A stretch of DNA of 64,000 nucleotides, from the NCBI RefSeq assembly GCF_022531965.1, contig NZ_CP092831.1, positions 4,659,001 through 4,723,000 of the forward strand. The letters are read 5' to 3'. The stretch's first letter is position 1. Each line of letters opens with the position of its first letter. Positions 26,091-34,092 of the stretch are shown piece after piece. This DNA comes from Paenibacillus peoriae. GTDB lineage: Bacteria; Bacillota; Bacilli; Paenibacillales; Paenibacillaceae. The translations under genes and the position numbers were made by a program. The notes under the pieces were generated by a model. That model was not told where the DNA came from and searched no databases. It saw only the letters and a list, made by a program, of their open reading frames with translations.

Positions 26091-26573
26091 TTACTTGAGG
26101 TTCAACGTAATCAGATAATTGTATTTGGCAGCGTGCTTAAGCTCATCCAAAATGATACCGTACACCGTGTCCTTATAGATACCGGCAGGCAAACCAAACC
26201 AGATGTTGCGATATCGTTCCACCGCACCCAACTCTCCCATCAAGGCGCGCTGTAGACCTTCTGTATAAGATTGCACCCTCTCATATTGCTCACTACTGAT
26301 GCCTGCAATTTCCTGTCCTGTCAAAGCCCGATACATCTCTCTGAACATTTTATTGTGACCGCGCTCATCATTACGGATGCTTTCAATAATAGCCACCTGC
26401 TCTTGTGAGGGTGCCAAATTGATCAATTCATCGTAGAACAACTCATCGTTACGCTCCCCTTGTACCGCTTCCTTTATCATTTGTACTGCTTTCGGAAATC
26501 CTGTGTTCCAGATCGGTACAAAATCGGCCCGCATATAGTATGAATTTCCCCAGTAAGAAGGTACTTGATACAA
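26091..26573 (-). CDS. Ferritin-like (rubrerythrin-type) diiron domain protein
   Basis: 160 residues, TTG start seven bases after AGGAGG. A four-helix bundle with candidate diiron ligands in repeated pairs: E near 39 (QGERNDELFYDEL), E-R-G-H near 69-72 (NDERGHNKMF), E near 117 (GELGAVERYRNIW) and E-L-K-H (ILDELKHAAKYN) near the C-terminus. The N-terminus is rich in Tyr and Trp (YQVPSYWGNSYYM). Likely binds iron or consumes oxygen species, but the exact activity is unknown. The upstream inverted repeat covers its ribosome binding site. Confidence 0.8.
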   Translation of the reverse strand: MYQVPSYWGNSYYMRADFVPIWNTGFPKAVQMIKEAVQGERNDELFYDELINLAPSQEQVAIIESIRNDERGHNKMFREMYRALTGQEIAGISSEQYERVQSYTEGLQRALMGELGAVERYRNIWFGLPAGIYKDTVYGIILDELKHAAKYNYLITLNLK

Positions 26574-26581
26574 GTTTATTC

Positions 26582-26645
26582 CTCCTAATGTTAGTTTTTA
26601 GAAAGTATATGCGCATCTGCCCATGTCGGTTCCTAACATTAGGAG
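26582..26645 (-). repeat. 13-base inverted repeat containing the SD of the ferritin-like gene
   Basis: CTCCTAATGTTAG (26582-26594) and CTAACATTAGGAG (26633-26645) are perfect reverse complements 38 bases apart. In the minus-strand mRNA the 3' arm includes the AGGAG of the ribosome binding site. TATACT lies in the loop, so the arms could also be operator half-sites around a promoter. Confidence 0.8.
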
Positions 26646-26668
26646 AATATACTGATGATAGCTATCCT

Positions 26669-28237
26669 TCAATGTCGGATCAAACCTCCAGCTACATCAT
26701 CCCAGCGCCAAGAAACCTCATGTCCATGGAGATGCAGCCCCCCAAACCACTCATCGATCCCTTGAACTGCAATGCGGTCCGCTGATCCATTCAGTACCTC
26801 TTTACCCAACTCTGTCAGAATTACCTTTCGGTTCAGAAAATCCGGAATTTGTCTGAAATCCAAGCCCGCCTCAATCCCGTCAATGATCAGCAAAGGATGT
26901 TCGCCTTGCGCCAAAGCACGAATAAATTTCCAGTATTCGAGATCACCCATGCCAAGCACATGCAGAACGTCAGTTACCTGACGAAACAATTCCAATGCCG
27001 TATTCACTTCATTATGAACGGCCTGAAGCGTGGTCTGTTCCACAATGCCAAGACCATTCTGCTCCGAGGGCAGCCGCTTGAGATGCGCTGTGAAAGCTTC
27101 ATAGGCAAAAGGCAGGCCGGATGCTGCCAATTCTGCCTTCTTGTCTTCCAGCAGATTAGCCATTTGAACAGGATCAGGAGAAGCATACGCCTTCCAAAGC
27201 TCGCTTCCGAGTTCCATTTCTTGCCGCCCAATAGTCCGCCAGGTCCCAGATAATGTCTGAAGCTGTGCCGGAGTGAGCTGTCCCAAGCCATGAAAGCGTT
27301 CGATTCCCGGAAACTCCCCAATGCAGAGCAAGCTCAGCTTCGTGCGGCCCAGTTTCTGTCTTTTGAACCAGTGGAGCAGATAGGCGAGCATGCTCTGATC
27401 AAACAGGTCATGCTCAAACCACAATACGACTTCATCATACTTAATAAACTCACGAAGTTTCTGCTCCTGTTCCTCACAACCCATAATATATTCGCTGGTC
27501 GGAATACCCATCGATTCTTCTAGGACCCTGGCCCGCAATGCCCGTTCTTCCGCCCCCGCTGGATTTAACGGTCCTGCCGGATATACCTCTCTCCATACAA
27601 GCACATCACCCTGTACAACACCCTGCTTCAACATCTCGCCTACAACATCACCGTTAACAATATGCAGCATGTTTTGCCCTCCCTCATACAAATGATTGAA
27701 CACAGAAACGAGATCAGCTACCGGGAGTGTACCTTTCAGCTTTCGGCGAGCATCGTGCAACCGCTTCTTAAGCGTCGGGACCGGAGTGCCCAGATAATCG
27801 GAAATTTCCTGAAGAGAATAGCCGTAAAAATAAAACAGCCGCAGAGGCACGCGCAGCTTGGCAGACAGTGCCTTCACCGATTGTTGCAGAAATTGGCTCT
27901 CCTCCCTACGCTCCGCAATTTCTGCTACACCCGGTACTCCTCCCGATATCTGCATAGCCTCATCCAGAGGAAGCATCGAATGATGCTTGCGCCGCAGCAT
28001 CCGCTGGCACTGTCTTACGACAATGGTCTTGAACCAGCCTGGAAAAGCGGACGCGTTCTGCAGCTTCTCCAGATTCTGATAAGCTTCTATGAGCGCATCC
28101 TGCACGGCATCTTCCGCGAGATGAACATCCTTCAGCATGTCATAGGACACCGCATAGGCCATCCCGCGAAAATGCAGCATTAGCTGCCCGAACGCTTCTT
28201 CATCCCCCTGCCGTGCCTTTTCAACCCACTCCTTCAT
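26669..28237 (-). CDS. ECF-type sigma factor fused to DUF1835/DUF3658 domain
   Basis: 522 residues. Residues 1-80 are sigma-70 region 2 (GDEEAFGQLMLHFRGMAYAVSYDML, AEDAVQDALIEAYQNL, FPGWFKTIVVRQC). Residues 115-170 are region 4 (LSAKLRVPLRLFYFYGYSLQEISDYLGTPVPTLKKRLHDARRKL). From Met190 the protein becomes DUF1835: MLHIVNGDVVGEMLKQG, VLVWREVYPAGPLNPAG, YDEVVLWFEHDLFDQSMLAYLL, with a C-terminal DUF3658-like part. The second module usually stands alone and its activity is unknown. An internal GAGGGAGGG (27685-27677) six or seven bases before Met190 (27670) looks like a real ribosome binding site, so the DUF1835 half may also be made separately. No anti-sigma gene is adjacent. Confidence 0.85.
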   Translation of the reverse strand: MKEWVEKARQGDEEAFGQLMLHFRGMAYAVSYDMLKDVHLAEDAVQDALIEAYQNLEKLQNASAFPGWFKTIVVRQCQRMLRRKHHSMLPLDEAMQISGGVPGVAEIAERREESQFLQQSVKALSAKLRVPLRLFYFYGYSLQEISDYLGTPVPTLKKRLHDARRKLKGTLPVADLVSVFNHLYEGGQNMLHIVNGDVVGEMLKQGVVQGDVLVWREVYPAGPLNPAGAEERALRARVLEESMGIPTSEYIMGCEEQEQKLREFIKYDEVVLWFEHDLFDQSMLAYLLHWFKRQKLGRTKLSLLCIGEFPGIERFHGLGQLTPAQLQTLSGTWRTIGRQEMELGSELWKAYASPDPVQMANLLEDKKAELAASGLPFAYEAFTAHLKRLPSEQNGLGIVEQTTLQAVHNEVNTALELFRQVTDVLHVLGMGDLEYWKFIRALAQGEHPLLIIDGIEAGLDFRQIPDFLNRKVILTELGKEVLNGSADRIAVQGIDEWFGGLHLHGHEVSWRWDDVAGGLIRH

Positions 28238-28331
28238 ACATCCCTAGCCTCTTTTCTCTCGTGTTCTTAGTCTTAAGTGCCAACTCCGTGGAGGAAGGTT
28301 ACAAATCAGCTAGTTTCTCAACAGAAATATA

Positions 28332-28697
28332 TCATCCTTTATTTTTTACGAGGTTAAGTTCAATATGACTTCGACCATGTAGCCATAGCAGTTCGTCCAG
28401 TAAAAACGTCAATCCATCCTTACTACGCAAACGCTCGATCAGTTCTGTAACGACTTCCATAATCCCACGCTGTACATTCTTCGCTAGTTGGAGGCCCCCA
28501 CTTTCCCCATCCACATAAAGATGTGGATGGTCCGGTTGTTCTACCTTTCTTACATGTCGCAGACACAGTATCCCATGTTCAAGATAAAAGAAATAACTAC
28601 GATCATACAGAACTCCCTCAAATAATTCATACATATGAGGATCATCATCAGGTCCATATGTCATGGTAGCCCTTTTTAAACTAACTGGATTGTTCAT
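28332..28697 (-). CDS. Hypothetical protein
   Basis: 121 residues if started at the ATG at 28697, which is 12 bases after GAGGGA; a GTG start at 28709 sits directly on that site and is less likely. Soluble, with aromatic-rich beta segments (MYELFEGVLYDRSYFFYLEHGILCLRHV) and a helical C-terminal half (NVQRGIMEVVTELIERLRSKDGLTFLLDELLWLHG). Family not recognised. Confidence 0.6.
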   Translation of the reverse strand: MNNPVSLKRATMTYGPDDDPHMYELFEGVLYDRSYFFYLEHGILCLRHVRKVEQPDHPHLYVDGESGGLQLAKNVQRGIMEVVTELIERLRSKDGLTFLLDELLWLHGRSHIELNLVKNKG

Positions 28698-28958
28698 ATA
28701 TTCTTTCACTCCCTCAGAATTTAAATTGTAAGTTCCTATACTGAAATTCTAGTGAAGTAAAACTCTAATTAAAATAATGTGAATTTTTTATTTGATAAGT
28801 CCTGAATGTTTGTATGCAATACTGTAATTTATGTATAAGAAGTCGTTCATTGAATACATTCGCAATATGGTATATATACCAAGTTAACTTCTATTTTGTT
28901 AATGAGGTACTTATACTATATGTTTTGAATTCTTATAATCAAATTGGAGAGTGATACA

Positions 28959-29159
28959 ATGAATTTTATAAAATCTATTTATACAAAACAAAACGTAAAT
29001 AGCTCAGTACTCTTTTTTGCATTTTTAGTTTTATATAGTGTTTTTTCTAAGATTGAAATTAAACCCGTAGCTCTTTTGCTTTTTACAGTTGCATTTGCCT
29101 TTTTTAATGCCCTGAGTAAATTTGTCCAATCCACACGTAGTGATAATGATCCTAAGTAA
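28959..29159 (+). CDS. Small two-helix membrane protein in AT-rich DNA
   Basis: 66 residues from the ATG at 28959 (TTGGAGAG just upstream; the longer TTG-initiated frame would place its start on the ribosome binding site). Two hydrophobic segments, SSVLFFAFLVLYSVFS and PVALLLFTVAFAFFNALS, then a polar tail. It lies with its upstream 260 bases in a clearly AT-rich patch unlike the surrounding genes. I see no other gene in 28698-28958. Function unknown. Confidence 0.6.
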   Translation: MNFIKSIYTKQNVNSSVLFFAFLVLYSVFSKIEIKPVALLLFTVAFAFFNALSKFVQSTRSDNDPK

Positions 29160-29175
29160 GTAATCTCTACATATT

Positions 29176-29231
29176 AAAAAAGACCTCCAGGACGAATATA
29201 GTACGTGACTATACCGTTCTGGAGGTCTTGA
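29176..29231. terminator. Bidirectional terminator
   Basis: AGACCTCCAG (29181-29190) and CTGGAGGTCT (29219-29228) form a ten-base stem with an inner stem in the loop; A and T tracts on the two sides. Confidence 0.75.
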
Positions 29232-29308
29232 TTTACATTTTCGAATTGTTAACACCCCATCATGCAGGTTTGCAGACAATTCATTTCATTGTACCCTTTT
29301 AAACTACC

Positions 29309-29668
29309 TTAACAAGGCTCTTCGTTCGGTTTCCCGGCATCTGTAGCTGTACGGAAGCTTGAACCGCAGCCGCATGTAGCTACGGCATTCGGGTTATGAA
29401 TCGTGAAGCCGCCTGACATTCCAGACTCTTCAAAGTCGATTTCCAGACCGTCCAGGTAGCGGATGCTTTCCTTTTCCACTACAATCTTCATATCCTGTAC
29501 GTTCATATATATATCCTGATCCGTCTCGTTGTCGTCAAAGCCCATTGCATACGAGAATCCGGTGCAACCACCTGGCGTAACACCCAGACGTAAAAACATA
29601 TTCGGCGTTTCCTGCTGCTCCAGCATATCCTTCAAACGCTCAGCAGCGGAATCGGTGATGTTAATCAT
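29309..29668 (-). CDS. HesB/IscA/ErpA family iron-sulfur carrier (YutM-like)
   Basis: 119 residues from ATG 29668, where GAGGAGG is eight bases upstream; an upstream Met has no site. A-type carrier that accepts or hands over Fe-S clusters. The three conserved Cys are present: GGCTGFSYAMGF near residue 43 and TCGCGSSF near 107-109. Such carriers supply clusters to enzymes including radical-SAM proteins, and mqnE, a radical-SAM gene, is the divergent neighbour. The group of this gene, a YutJ-like dehydrogenase, YuzB and a NifU-like protein resembles the yut region of Bacillus. Confidence 0.93.
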   Translation of the reverse strand: MINITDSAAERLKDMLEQQETPNMFLRLGVTPGGCTGFSYAMGFDDNETDQDIYMNVQDMKIVVEKESIRYLDGLEIDFEESGMSGGFTIHNPNAVATCGCGSSFRTATDAGKPNEEPC

Positions 29669-29789
29669 AGCTCCATCCTCCTCTTTTACTTCATGTTCTC
29701 CTTCAGTATACTCCACTATTTGCAGGTGCTCAAGTCATGGAATGTCCTTCCCTTACAGGCTTCAAGACCTGTTTTTCTATTCGTTTGTA

Positions 29790-29818
29790 TTGAACACCGG
29801 TGGTGTGAGGTTTATAAT
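29790..29818 (+). promoter_or_regulatory. Probable mqnE promoter with long leader
   Basis: TTGAAC (29790-29795), 17-base spacer, TATAAT (29813-29818), a near-ideal sigma-A promoter. The transcript would carry a leader of about 215 bases before ATG 30040. The leader has short hairpins (for example GCGC..GCGC near 29970-29985) but no T-tailed terminator and no riboswitch class I recognise. The rest of the 371-base gap holds nothing else visible. Confidence 0.6.
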
Positions 29819-30039
29819 AGGTGAAGAGTGTGTAAAAGAAACTGTCGGAAATTTGTCATTTCAAAGGCGATATTTTGAGATATTCATCATTGTAGCCTGG
29901 CATTGTAACATTTTTCACATATCGTATATCCGCGCTGCCGGATTTTACCGACGGAACGGGACATCCTGTGCGCATCAAGCGCTTGTGCCGCTGATTTGGC
30001 GGACAGCCTCGCACAGAGCAACTTGAAGGAGGAATAGGC

Positions 30040-31146
30040 ATGTCCACATTAGTTACACCTTTTACAGACCGCAGAATGGCGGAAATTGTAGAAAAGGTAC
30101 AGAACGGGATTCGTTTGAACCTCGAAGATGGTATATATTTGTATGAAACTGACGATATCCTCACACTGGGTCAGTTGGCTAACGAAGCTAATTTACGCAA
30201 GAACGGAAAAAAGGTTTATTTTATCGAAAACATGAGCCTGTACTTCACCAATGTATGCGAAGCGCGCTGCGCGTTCTGCAATTTCCGCAAGGATCAGGGG
30301 GAGGACGGCTCTTATACGTTGTCCGGGCAGGAAATGATTGATTATGTAGAGCAACACATCCATCCGGGGGTAAGAGAATTTCATATCGTCGGTGGTCATA
30401 ATAATCATGTGCCTTTCCAATACTATGTAGACTCATTGAAGGCGCTGAATGAAAAATATCCCCACGTTACACTGAAAGCCTACACAGCAGCGGAAATTGA
30501 CTTTTTCACACGCATAAGCGGCTTGAGTATTAAAGAAGTGCTTGAGGAGCTGCAAAAGGCTGGACTTCAATCCCTGACTGGTGGTGGCGCAGAAATCTTG
30601 TCCGACGAATATCGCAAGAAGATGCGTGTTACGAAAGCCAACGTGGACCGCTATCTCGAAGTACATCGCACGGCCCACAATCTCGGCATGAAAACTCATA
30701 CGACTATGCTGTACGGTTCGGTCGAATCGTATCAGGATCGTATTGAACATATGCTGCAAATTCGCGAATTGCAGGACGAAACGAACGGATTTATGGTATT
30801 TATTCCACTGTCCATGCAGCCGAAAAGCAAAAACGCCAACATTATGCGTCGTAACTCCGCTTACGAAGATCTCAAAACCATTGCGATCAGCCGCCTGATG
30901 CTGGACAATATCGACCATGTCAAAGCTTACTTCATTAATATTGGCCCGCAATTGACGCAGGTCGCTCTCACCTTTGGCGCATCAGACGTCCATGGCACGA
31001 TTGTGCGCGAGCAGATCAGCCATGCCGCAGGTGCGTTGACCCCTGCCGGATTGACCCGTAAAGAGCTGATCTGGCTGGTCAAAGGTGCAGGACGCATACC
31101 TGTAGAACGAGACACCTTCTATAACGAAATCGAAGTTTTCGAATAA
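30040..31146 (+). CDS. mqnE: Aminofutalosine synthase (radical SAM), MqnE
   Basis: 368 residues; GAAGGAGG precedes the ATG. Radical SAM enzyme that joins 3-[(1-carboxyvinyl)oxy]benzoate with the adenosyl radical to make 6-amino-6-deoxyfutalosine. The cluster motif is C-x3-C-x2-C in NVCEARCAFCNFRKDQGEDGSYTLS (about residues 71-78), followed by VREFHIVGGHNNHVPFQYYVDSL, SLTGGGAEILSDEYRKKM and HTTMLYGSVES. The Y-T-L-S stretch after the cluster and the total length favour MqnE over the related MqnC. It belongs to the same pathway as mqnB and mqnD, 9 kb away. Confidence 0.92.
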   Translation: MSTLVTPFTDRRMAEIVEKVQNGIRLNLEDGIYLYETDDILTLGQLANEANLRKNGKKVYFIENMSLYFTNVCEARCAFCNFRKDQGEDGSYTLSGQEMIDYVEQHIHPGVREFHIVGGHNNHVPFQYYVDSLKALNEKYPHVTLKAYTAAEIDFFTRISGLSIKEVLEELQKAGLQSLTGGGAEILSDEYRKKMRVTKANVDRYLEVHRTAHNLGMKTHTTMLYGSVESYQDRIEHMLQIRELQDETNGFMVFIPLSMQPKSKNANIMRRNSAYEDLKTIAISRLMLDNIDHVKAYFINIGPQLTQVALTFGASDVHGTIVREQISHAAGALTPAGLTRKELIWLVKGAGRIPVERDTFYNEIEVFE

Positions 31147-31251
31147 ATGTAATATCGGATTCAGATTTCCCGCGAGCATATCATCCCCATTACTCACATC
31201 ATGCAGCATCATGCTGCCCCGGAATACGCTGGTCTGTCTGCCACAGGCAGG

Positions 31252-31268
31252 CCCGATTCTCGGGTTTT
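31252..31268 (+). terminator. Possible weak terminator after mqnE
   Basis: CCCGA and TCGGG flank a three-base loop and lead into TTTTAT; a second small stem (CTGCC..GGCAG) precedes it. Confidence 0.4.
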
Positions 31269-31350
31269 ATAACAACAAAAACTTGTGTTAGATCGACGAG
31301 ACACCAGACCATTTGCCGGGGACACGGTAGCGAAAGGAAGGCGGATTTTG

Positions 31351-32418
31351 ATGAAAAATTTCGTTATTCTGGGGGGCGGCTATGGCGGCCTTACCATTGC
31401 CAAAGAATTGCTGGATAAACACATTCCCGACGATGTTCAAGTTATTTTAGTGGATCGAATGCCCTTTCAGGGCTTGAAAACAGAGTACTATGCCCTCGCA
31501 GCAGGTACGGTTTCTGATTTTGATTTGCGGGTGCATTTTCCAGATGAGCAACGTCTTATTCGCAAATACGGAGAGGTCACCTCGATGGATCTGGAGAATA
31601 AAATGGTCCATTTTCAAGACGGTGAACCCTTGCCCTATGATCAGCTTGTCATTGCGTTGGGTTGTACCGACCGCTTTCACAATACACCGGGGGCTGAAGA
31701 ACACAGCTGTACGATCCAGTCGTTTAACCATACCCGCCAAACCTATCTGCGCTTGAACGAAATCAAGCCATATGGACATGTCCATATTGTAGGCGGCGGT
31801 CTTAGCGGTGTTGAGATTGCAGCGGAGTTACGTGAAAGCCGTACGGATTTGAATATTACCATTATGGATCGGGGCGAGCGGGTGCTGTCAGCATTCCCGC
31901 AACGTTTGTCTGCCTATGTACATGCTTGGTTCAAGGAACATCAGGTTAATGCCCTGAACCATGTTGCGGTTTCTCGTATTGAGCCGGGGGCTATTTATAA
32001 CCGTGACGAGCAAATTGTAACGGATGCAGTGGTATGGACGGCCGGGATTCAGCCGGTAAAAATTGTGCAGGATTTAGCCGTCCCTAAAGACCCTCAGGGT
32101 CGCATCGTGCTCAACGATTACTACCAAATACCAGATCATCCAGAGGTATATGTGGTCGGAGACTGTGCCAGCCTTCCCTACTCTCCAAGCGCTCAGGCGG
32201 CAGAGGTGCAAGGGGAACAAATCGCACATATTGTACGTGATCTATGGAAAGGTCAAACGCCTCACCCGCATCCTTTAAAGCTGCGCGGTACATTAGGCGC
32301 ACTTGGCAAGAAGGCCGGGTTCGGCTATGGCTTTATGGGCAGCACTTCATTGCGCGGCCGTGTACCACGCCTGCTTAAAAGCGGTGTGCTTTGGAAGTCC
32401 AAACGCCATTTTGGCTGA
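31351..32418 (+). CDS. Type II NADH dehydrogenase-like FAD oxidoreductase (YutJ-like)
   Basis: 355 residues from ATG 31351, just after GGAAGGCGG; the frame is open further upstream but without a binding site. FAD-binding FVILGGGYGGLTIAKELL at the N-terminus, central dinucleotide fold VHIVGGGLSGVEIAAELRES near 145-165, and EVYVVGDCASLPYSPSAQAAEVQG near 265-288. It is a second, distinct member of the family in this window (the other is YumB-like). It may act on a quinone or another acceptor. Convergent with yuzB across a shared terminator. Confidence 0.88.
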   Translation: MKNFVILGGGYGGLTIAKELLDKHIPDDVQVILVDRMPFQGLKTEYYALAAGTVSDFDLRVHFPDEQRLIRKYGEVTSMDLENKMVHFQDGEPLPYDQLVIALGCTDRFHNTPGAEEHSCTIQSFNHTRQTYLRLNEIKPYGHVHIVGGGLSGVEIAAELRESRTDLNITIMDRGERVLSAFPQRLSAYVHAWFKEHQVNALNHVAVSRIEPGAIYNRDEQIVTDAVVWTAGIQPVKIVQDLAVPKDPQGRIVLNDYYQIPDHPEVYVVGDCASLPYSPSAQAAEVQGEQIAHIVRDLWKGQTPHPHPLKLRGTLGALGKKAGFGYGFMGSTSLRGRVPRLLKSGVLWKSKRHFG

Positions 32419-32431
32419 TCATGCTAAACAA

Positions 32432-32468
32432 ACAAAGAAGACCCGCTCCCAAAGCAGGTCTTCTTTGT
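32432..32468. terminator. Shared terminator of the yutJ-like and yuzB genes
   Basis: Perfect 12-base arms ACAAAGAAGACC (32432-32443) and GGTCTTCTTTGT (32457-32468). Confidence 0.75.
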
Positions 32469-32502
32469 ATATTGCGTGTATGGGCTAACAGAGCATTATA
32501 TT

Positions 32503-32760
32503 TCAATCCAAGTCTATGTTATCCCATGCTTCAGCTTCCTTAATTTTGTTCATAATCACTTCGTACAGAAGCTCTGCTGAATCTGCGGATACAATCTCAC
32601 CATTGACCATCGCATAGGGTTCCGCGTTACACTGACCGCAATTACTTAGGCAGCCGTATTCAATCACATCATAATCTGGATTCTGTTCCAGCTTGGACAT
32701 GATTTCATCAGTGCCCCAATGCATATTACTGGTGCAAAACTCAATAATAGGTCTTAACAT
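32503..32760 (-). CDS. yuzB: YuzB family protein (DUF1450)
   Basis: 85 residues. Conserved Cys pattern: CTSNMHWGTDEI near the N-terminus and CLSNCGQCNAEPYAMVNGEIV near residues 37-57, resembling a thioredoxin-like ferredoxin or zinc/iron-sulfur site. Function is unknown in Bacillus too. It sits between the YutJ-like dehydrogenase and the divergent NifU-like gene, the same company it keeps in Bacillus, which hints at an Fe-S or redox role (inference). Confidence 0.9.
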   Translation of the reverse strand: MLRPIIEFCTSNMHWGTDEIMSKLEQNPDYDVIEYGCLSNCGQCNAEPYAMVNGEIVSADSAELLYEVIMNKIKEAEAWDNIDLD

Positions 32761-32847
32761 TTTTTCACCTGCTTTGGATGACGGGCATTTTAATTTGGCC
32801 CGCTTTGTAATATAATAATAAAGGTATAGGAAAGGAGTTGAATTCTA

Positions 32848-33093
32848 ATGAGCGAAACACAAAGCGTTCAAATGTATGATGAAGTAGCAGATGTACTGGA
32901 TAAGCTCCGTCCGTTCCTGCAACGCGATGGCGGCGACGTTGAGCTGGTTGACGTTGAAGACGGCATCGTTAAGCTGAAGCTGGTAGGCGCTTGCGGCAGT
33001 TGCCCAAGTTCCACAATCACGCTGAAAGCAGGGATTGAACGCGCTCTTCTCGAAGAAGTCGACGGCGTCCAAGAAGTGGTACAAGTATTTTAA
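32848..33093 (+). CDS. NifU-like C-terminal domain protein (YutI/NfuA type)
   Basis: 81 residues with AAAGGAG upstream. A single NifU C-terminal domain: [57 protein letters not shown]-x2-C in CGSCPSS (about 53-56) holds a labile 4Fe-4S cluster in related Nfu proteins for transfer to target enzymes. Followed by a strong terminator. It works with the A-type carrier gene at 29.3-29.7 kb (inference). Confidence 0.95.
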   Translation: MSETQSVQMYDEVADVLDKLRPFLQRDGGDVELVDVEDGIVKLKLVGACGSCPSSTITLKAGIERALLEEVDGVQEVVQVF

Positions 33094-33114
33094 TGCTTGA
33101 TGCATAATGATCAT

Positions 33115-33155
33115 GAGAGTCTTGACTTCGGTAACGAAGCTCAAGACTCTTTTTT
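33115..33155 (+). terminator. Terminator after the NifU-like gene
   Basis: Arms of about 14 bases, GAGTCTTGA-CTTCG and CGAAG-CTCAAGACTC, with a small loop, followed by TTTTTTG. Confidence 0.9.
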
Positions 33156-33185
33156 GTGTTACAGCGTCTGAGAGATCACTCAAGC

Positions 33186-33953
33186 TTATATGGTTGGCCG
33201 AATGGGGTCCAATCCTCCCGATACATCCATAATATTGCCTGTTATAAAATCCGAATGCTCCTCACACAAATAGGCGATCACTCGCGCAATGTCCTCTCCG
33301 CTCCCCGGACGCCCACGCGGTGTCTCTTTATCCTGCATGCCGATGACATCGGCGATTGACATTTCCTTATTTGCTCCTCGAATATCCCCTGGACAGATCA
33401 TATTGACCGTGATGCCATAAGGAGCCTCCTCCACAGCCAGTGACTTCGTAAAAGACACCAGCCCCACCTTGGCGGCTGCGTAGACGGCGCGATGCGGCCA
33501 AGCCCTCGCTTCTCCAGCATGACCAAAGCCAAAATGAATAATACGTCCCCATTGCTGGCTACGCATGTGAGGCAATACCAAATGATCCAGCAACATGGTA
33601 CCGACCAGATTCCCTTGTATCATGGTATGAATCTCAGCTACACTGTAATCCGCAAACAGGCGGCGTTCCCGGATGAACGGTCCAGCATTGTTCACCATAA
33701 TATCGACTCCGCCTAGCCGATCCTGGACTTCACCAATCAGCCTCGTGATATCTTTCTGAACAGTGATATCCCCTTGTAAAGACAGGCAGCGTACTCCCTT
33801 AGACTCAATCACCCGCTTAAGCGCTTCGGCTTCTGCTTGGCTATGCACATAATTCAGCGCAATATTACAGCCTTCATTCGCCAGACGCAGAGCGGTCGTT
33901 TTACCTAAACCTTTGGCACTACCCGTTATGAATGCGACTTTATCTCTCAACAA
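33186..33953 (-). CDS. SDR family oxidoreductase (FabG-like), catalytic Ser not evident
   Basis: 255 residues. Rossmann dehydrogenase with VAFITGSAKGLGKTTALRLA (TGxxxGxG), DIMVNNAGPF (NNAG) and the Tyr/Lys pair YAAAK near 158-162. The usual catalytic Ser, about 13 residues before the Tyr, falls in FGFGHAGEARAWPHRAVY, where no Ser is present. The end LDPIRPTI is unlike FabG. NADPH-binding is likely, but its substrate is unknown and ordinary ketoreductase activity is uncertain. Single gene, AGGAGG upstream. Confidence 0.85.
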   Translation of the reverse strand: MLRDKVAFITGSAKGLGKTTALRLANEGCNIALNYVHSQAEAEALKRVIESKGVRCLSLQGDITVQKDITRLIGEVQDRLGGVDIMVNNAGPFIRERRLFADYSVAEIHTMIQGNLVGTMLLDHLVLPHMRSQQWGRIIHFGFGHAGEARAWPHRAVYAAAKVGLVSFTKSLAVEEAPYGITVNMICPGDIRGANKEMSIADVIGMQDKETPRGRPGSGEDIARVIAYLCEEHSDFITGNIMDVSGGLDPIRPTI

Positions 33954-34024
33954 TTTTCCTCCTGTTCACAGAGAACGGTCACCCCCAAGTATAAAATATT
34001 TAAGCTTCCCCTACAACTCTATCC

Positions 34025-34066
34025 AAAAGAAACCCCAGTCCTCTTGTTCAAGAGAATCTGGGGTTT
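34025..34066 (-). terminator. Terminator of metNIQ
   Basis: AACCCCAG and CTGGGGTT plus inner CTCTT..AAGAG; on the minus strand the stem is followed by TTTCTTTT. It lies about 30 bases past the metQ stop. Confidence 0.8.
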
Positions 34067-34092
34067 GCGTGCAATGTGTTCTCGTTCCCTAC

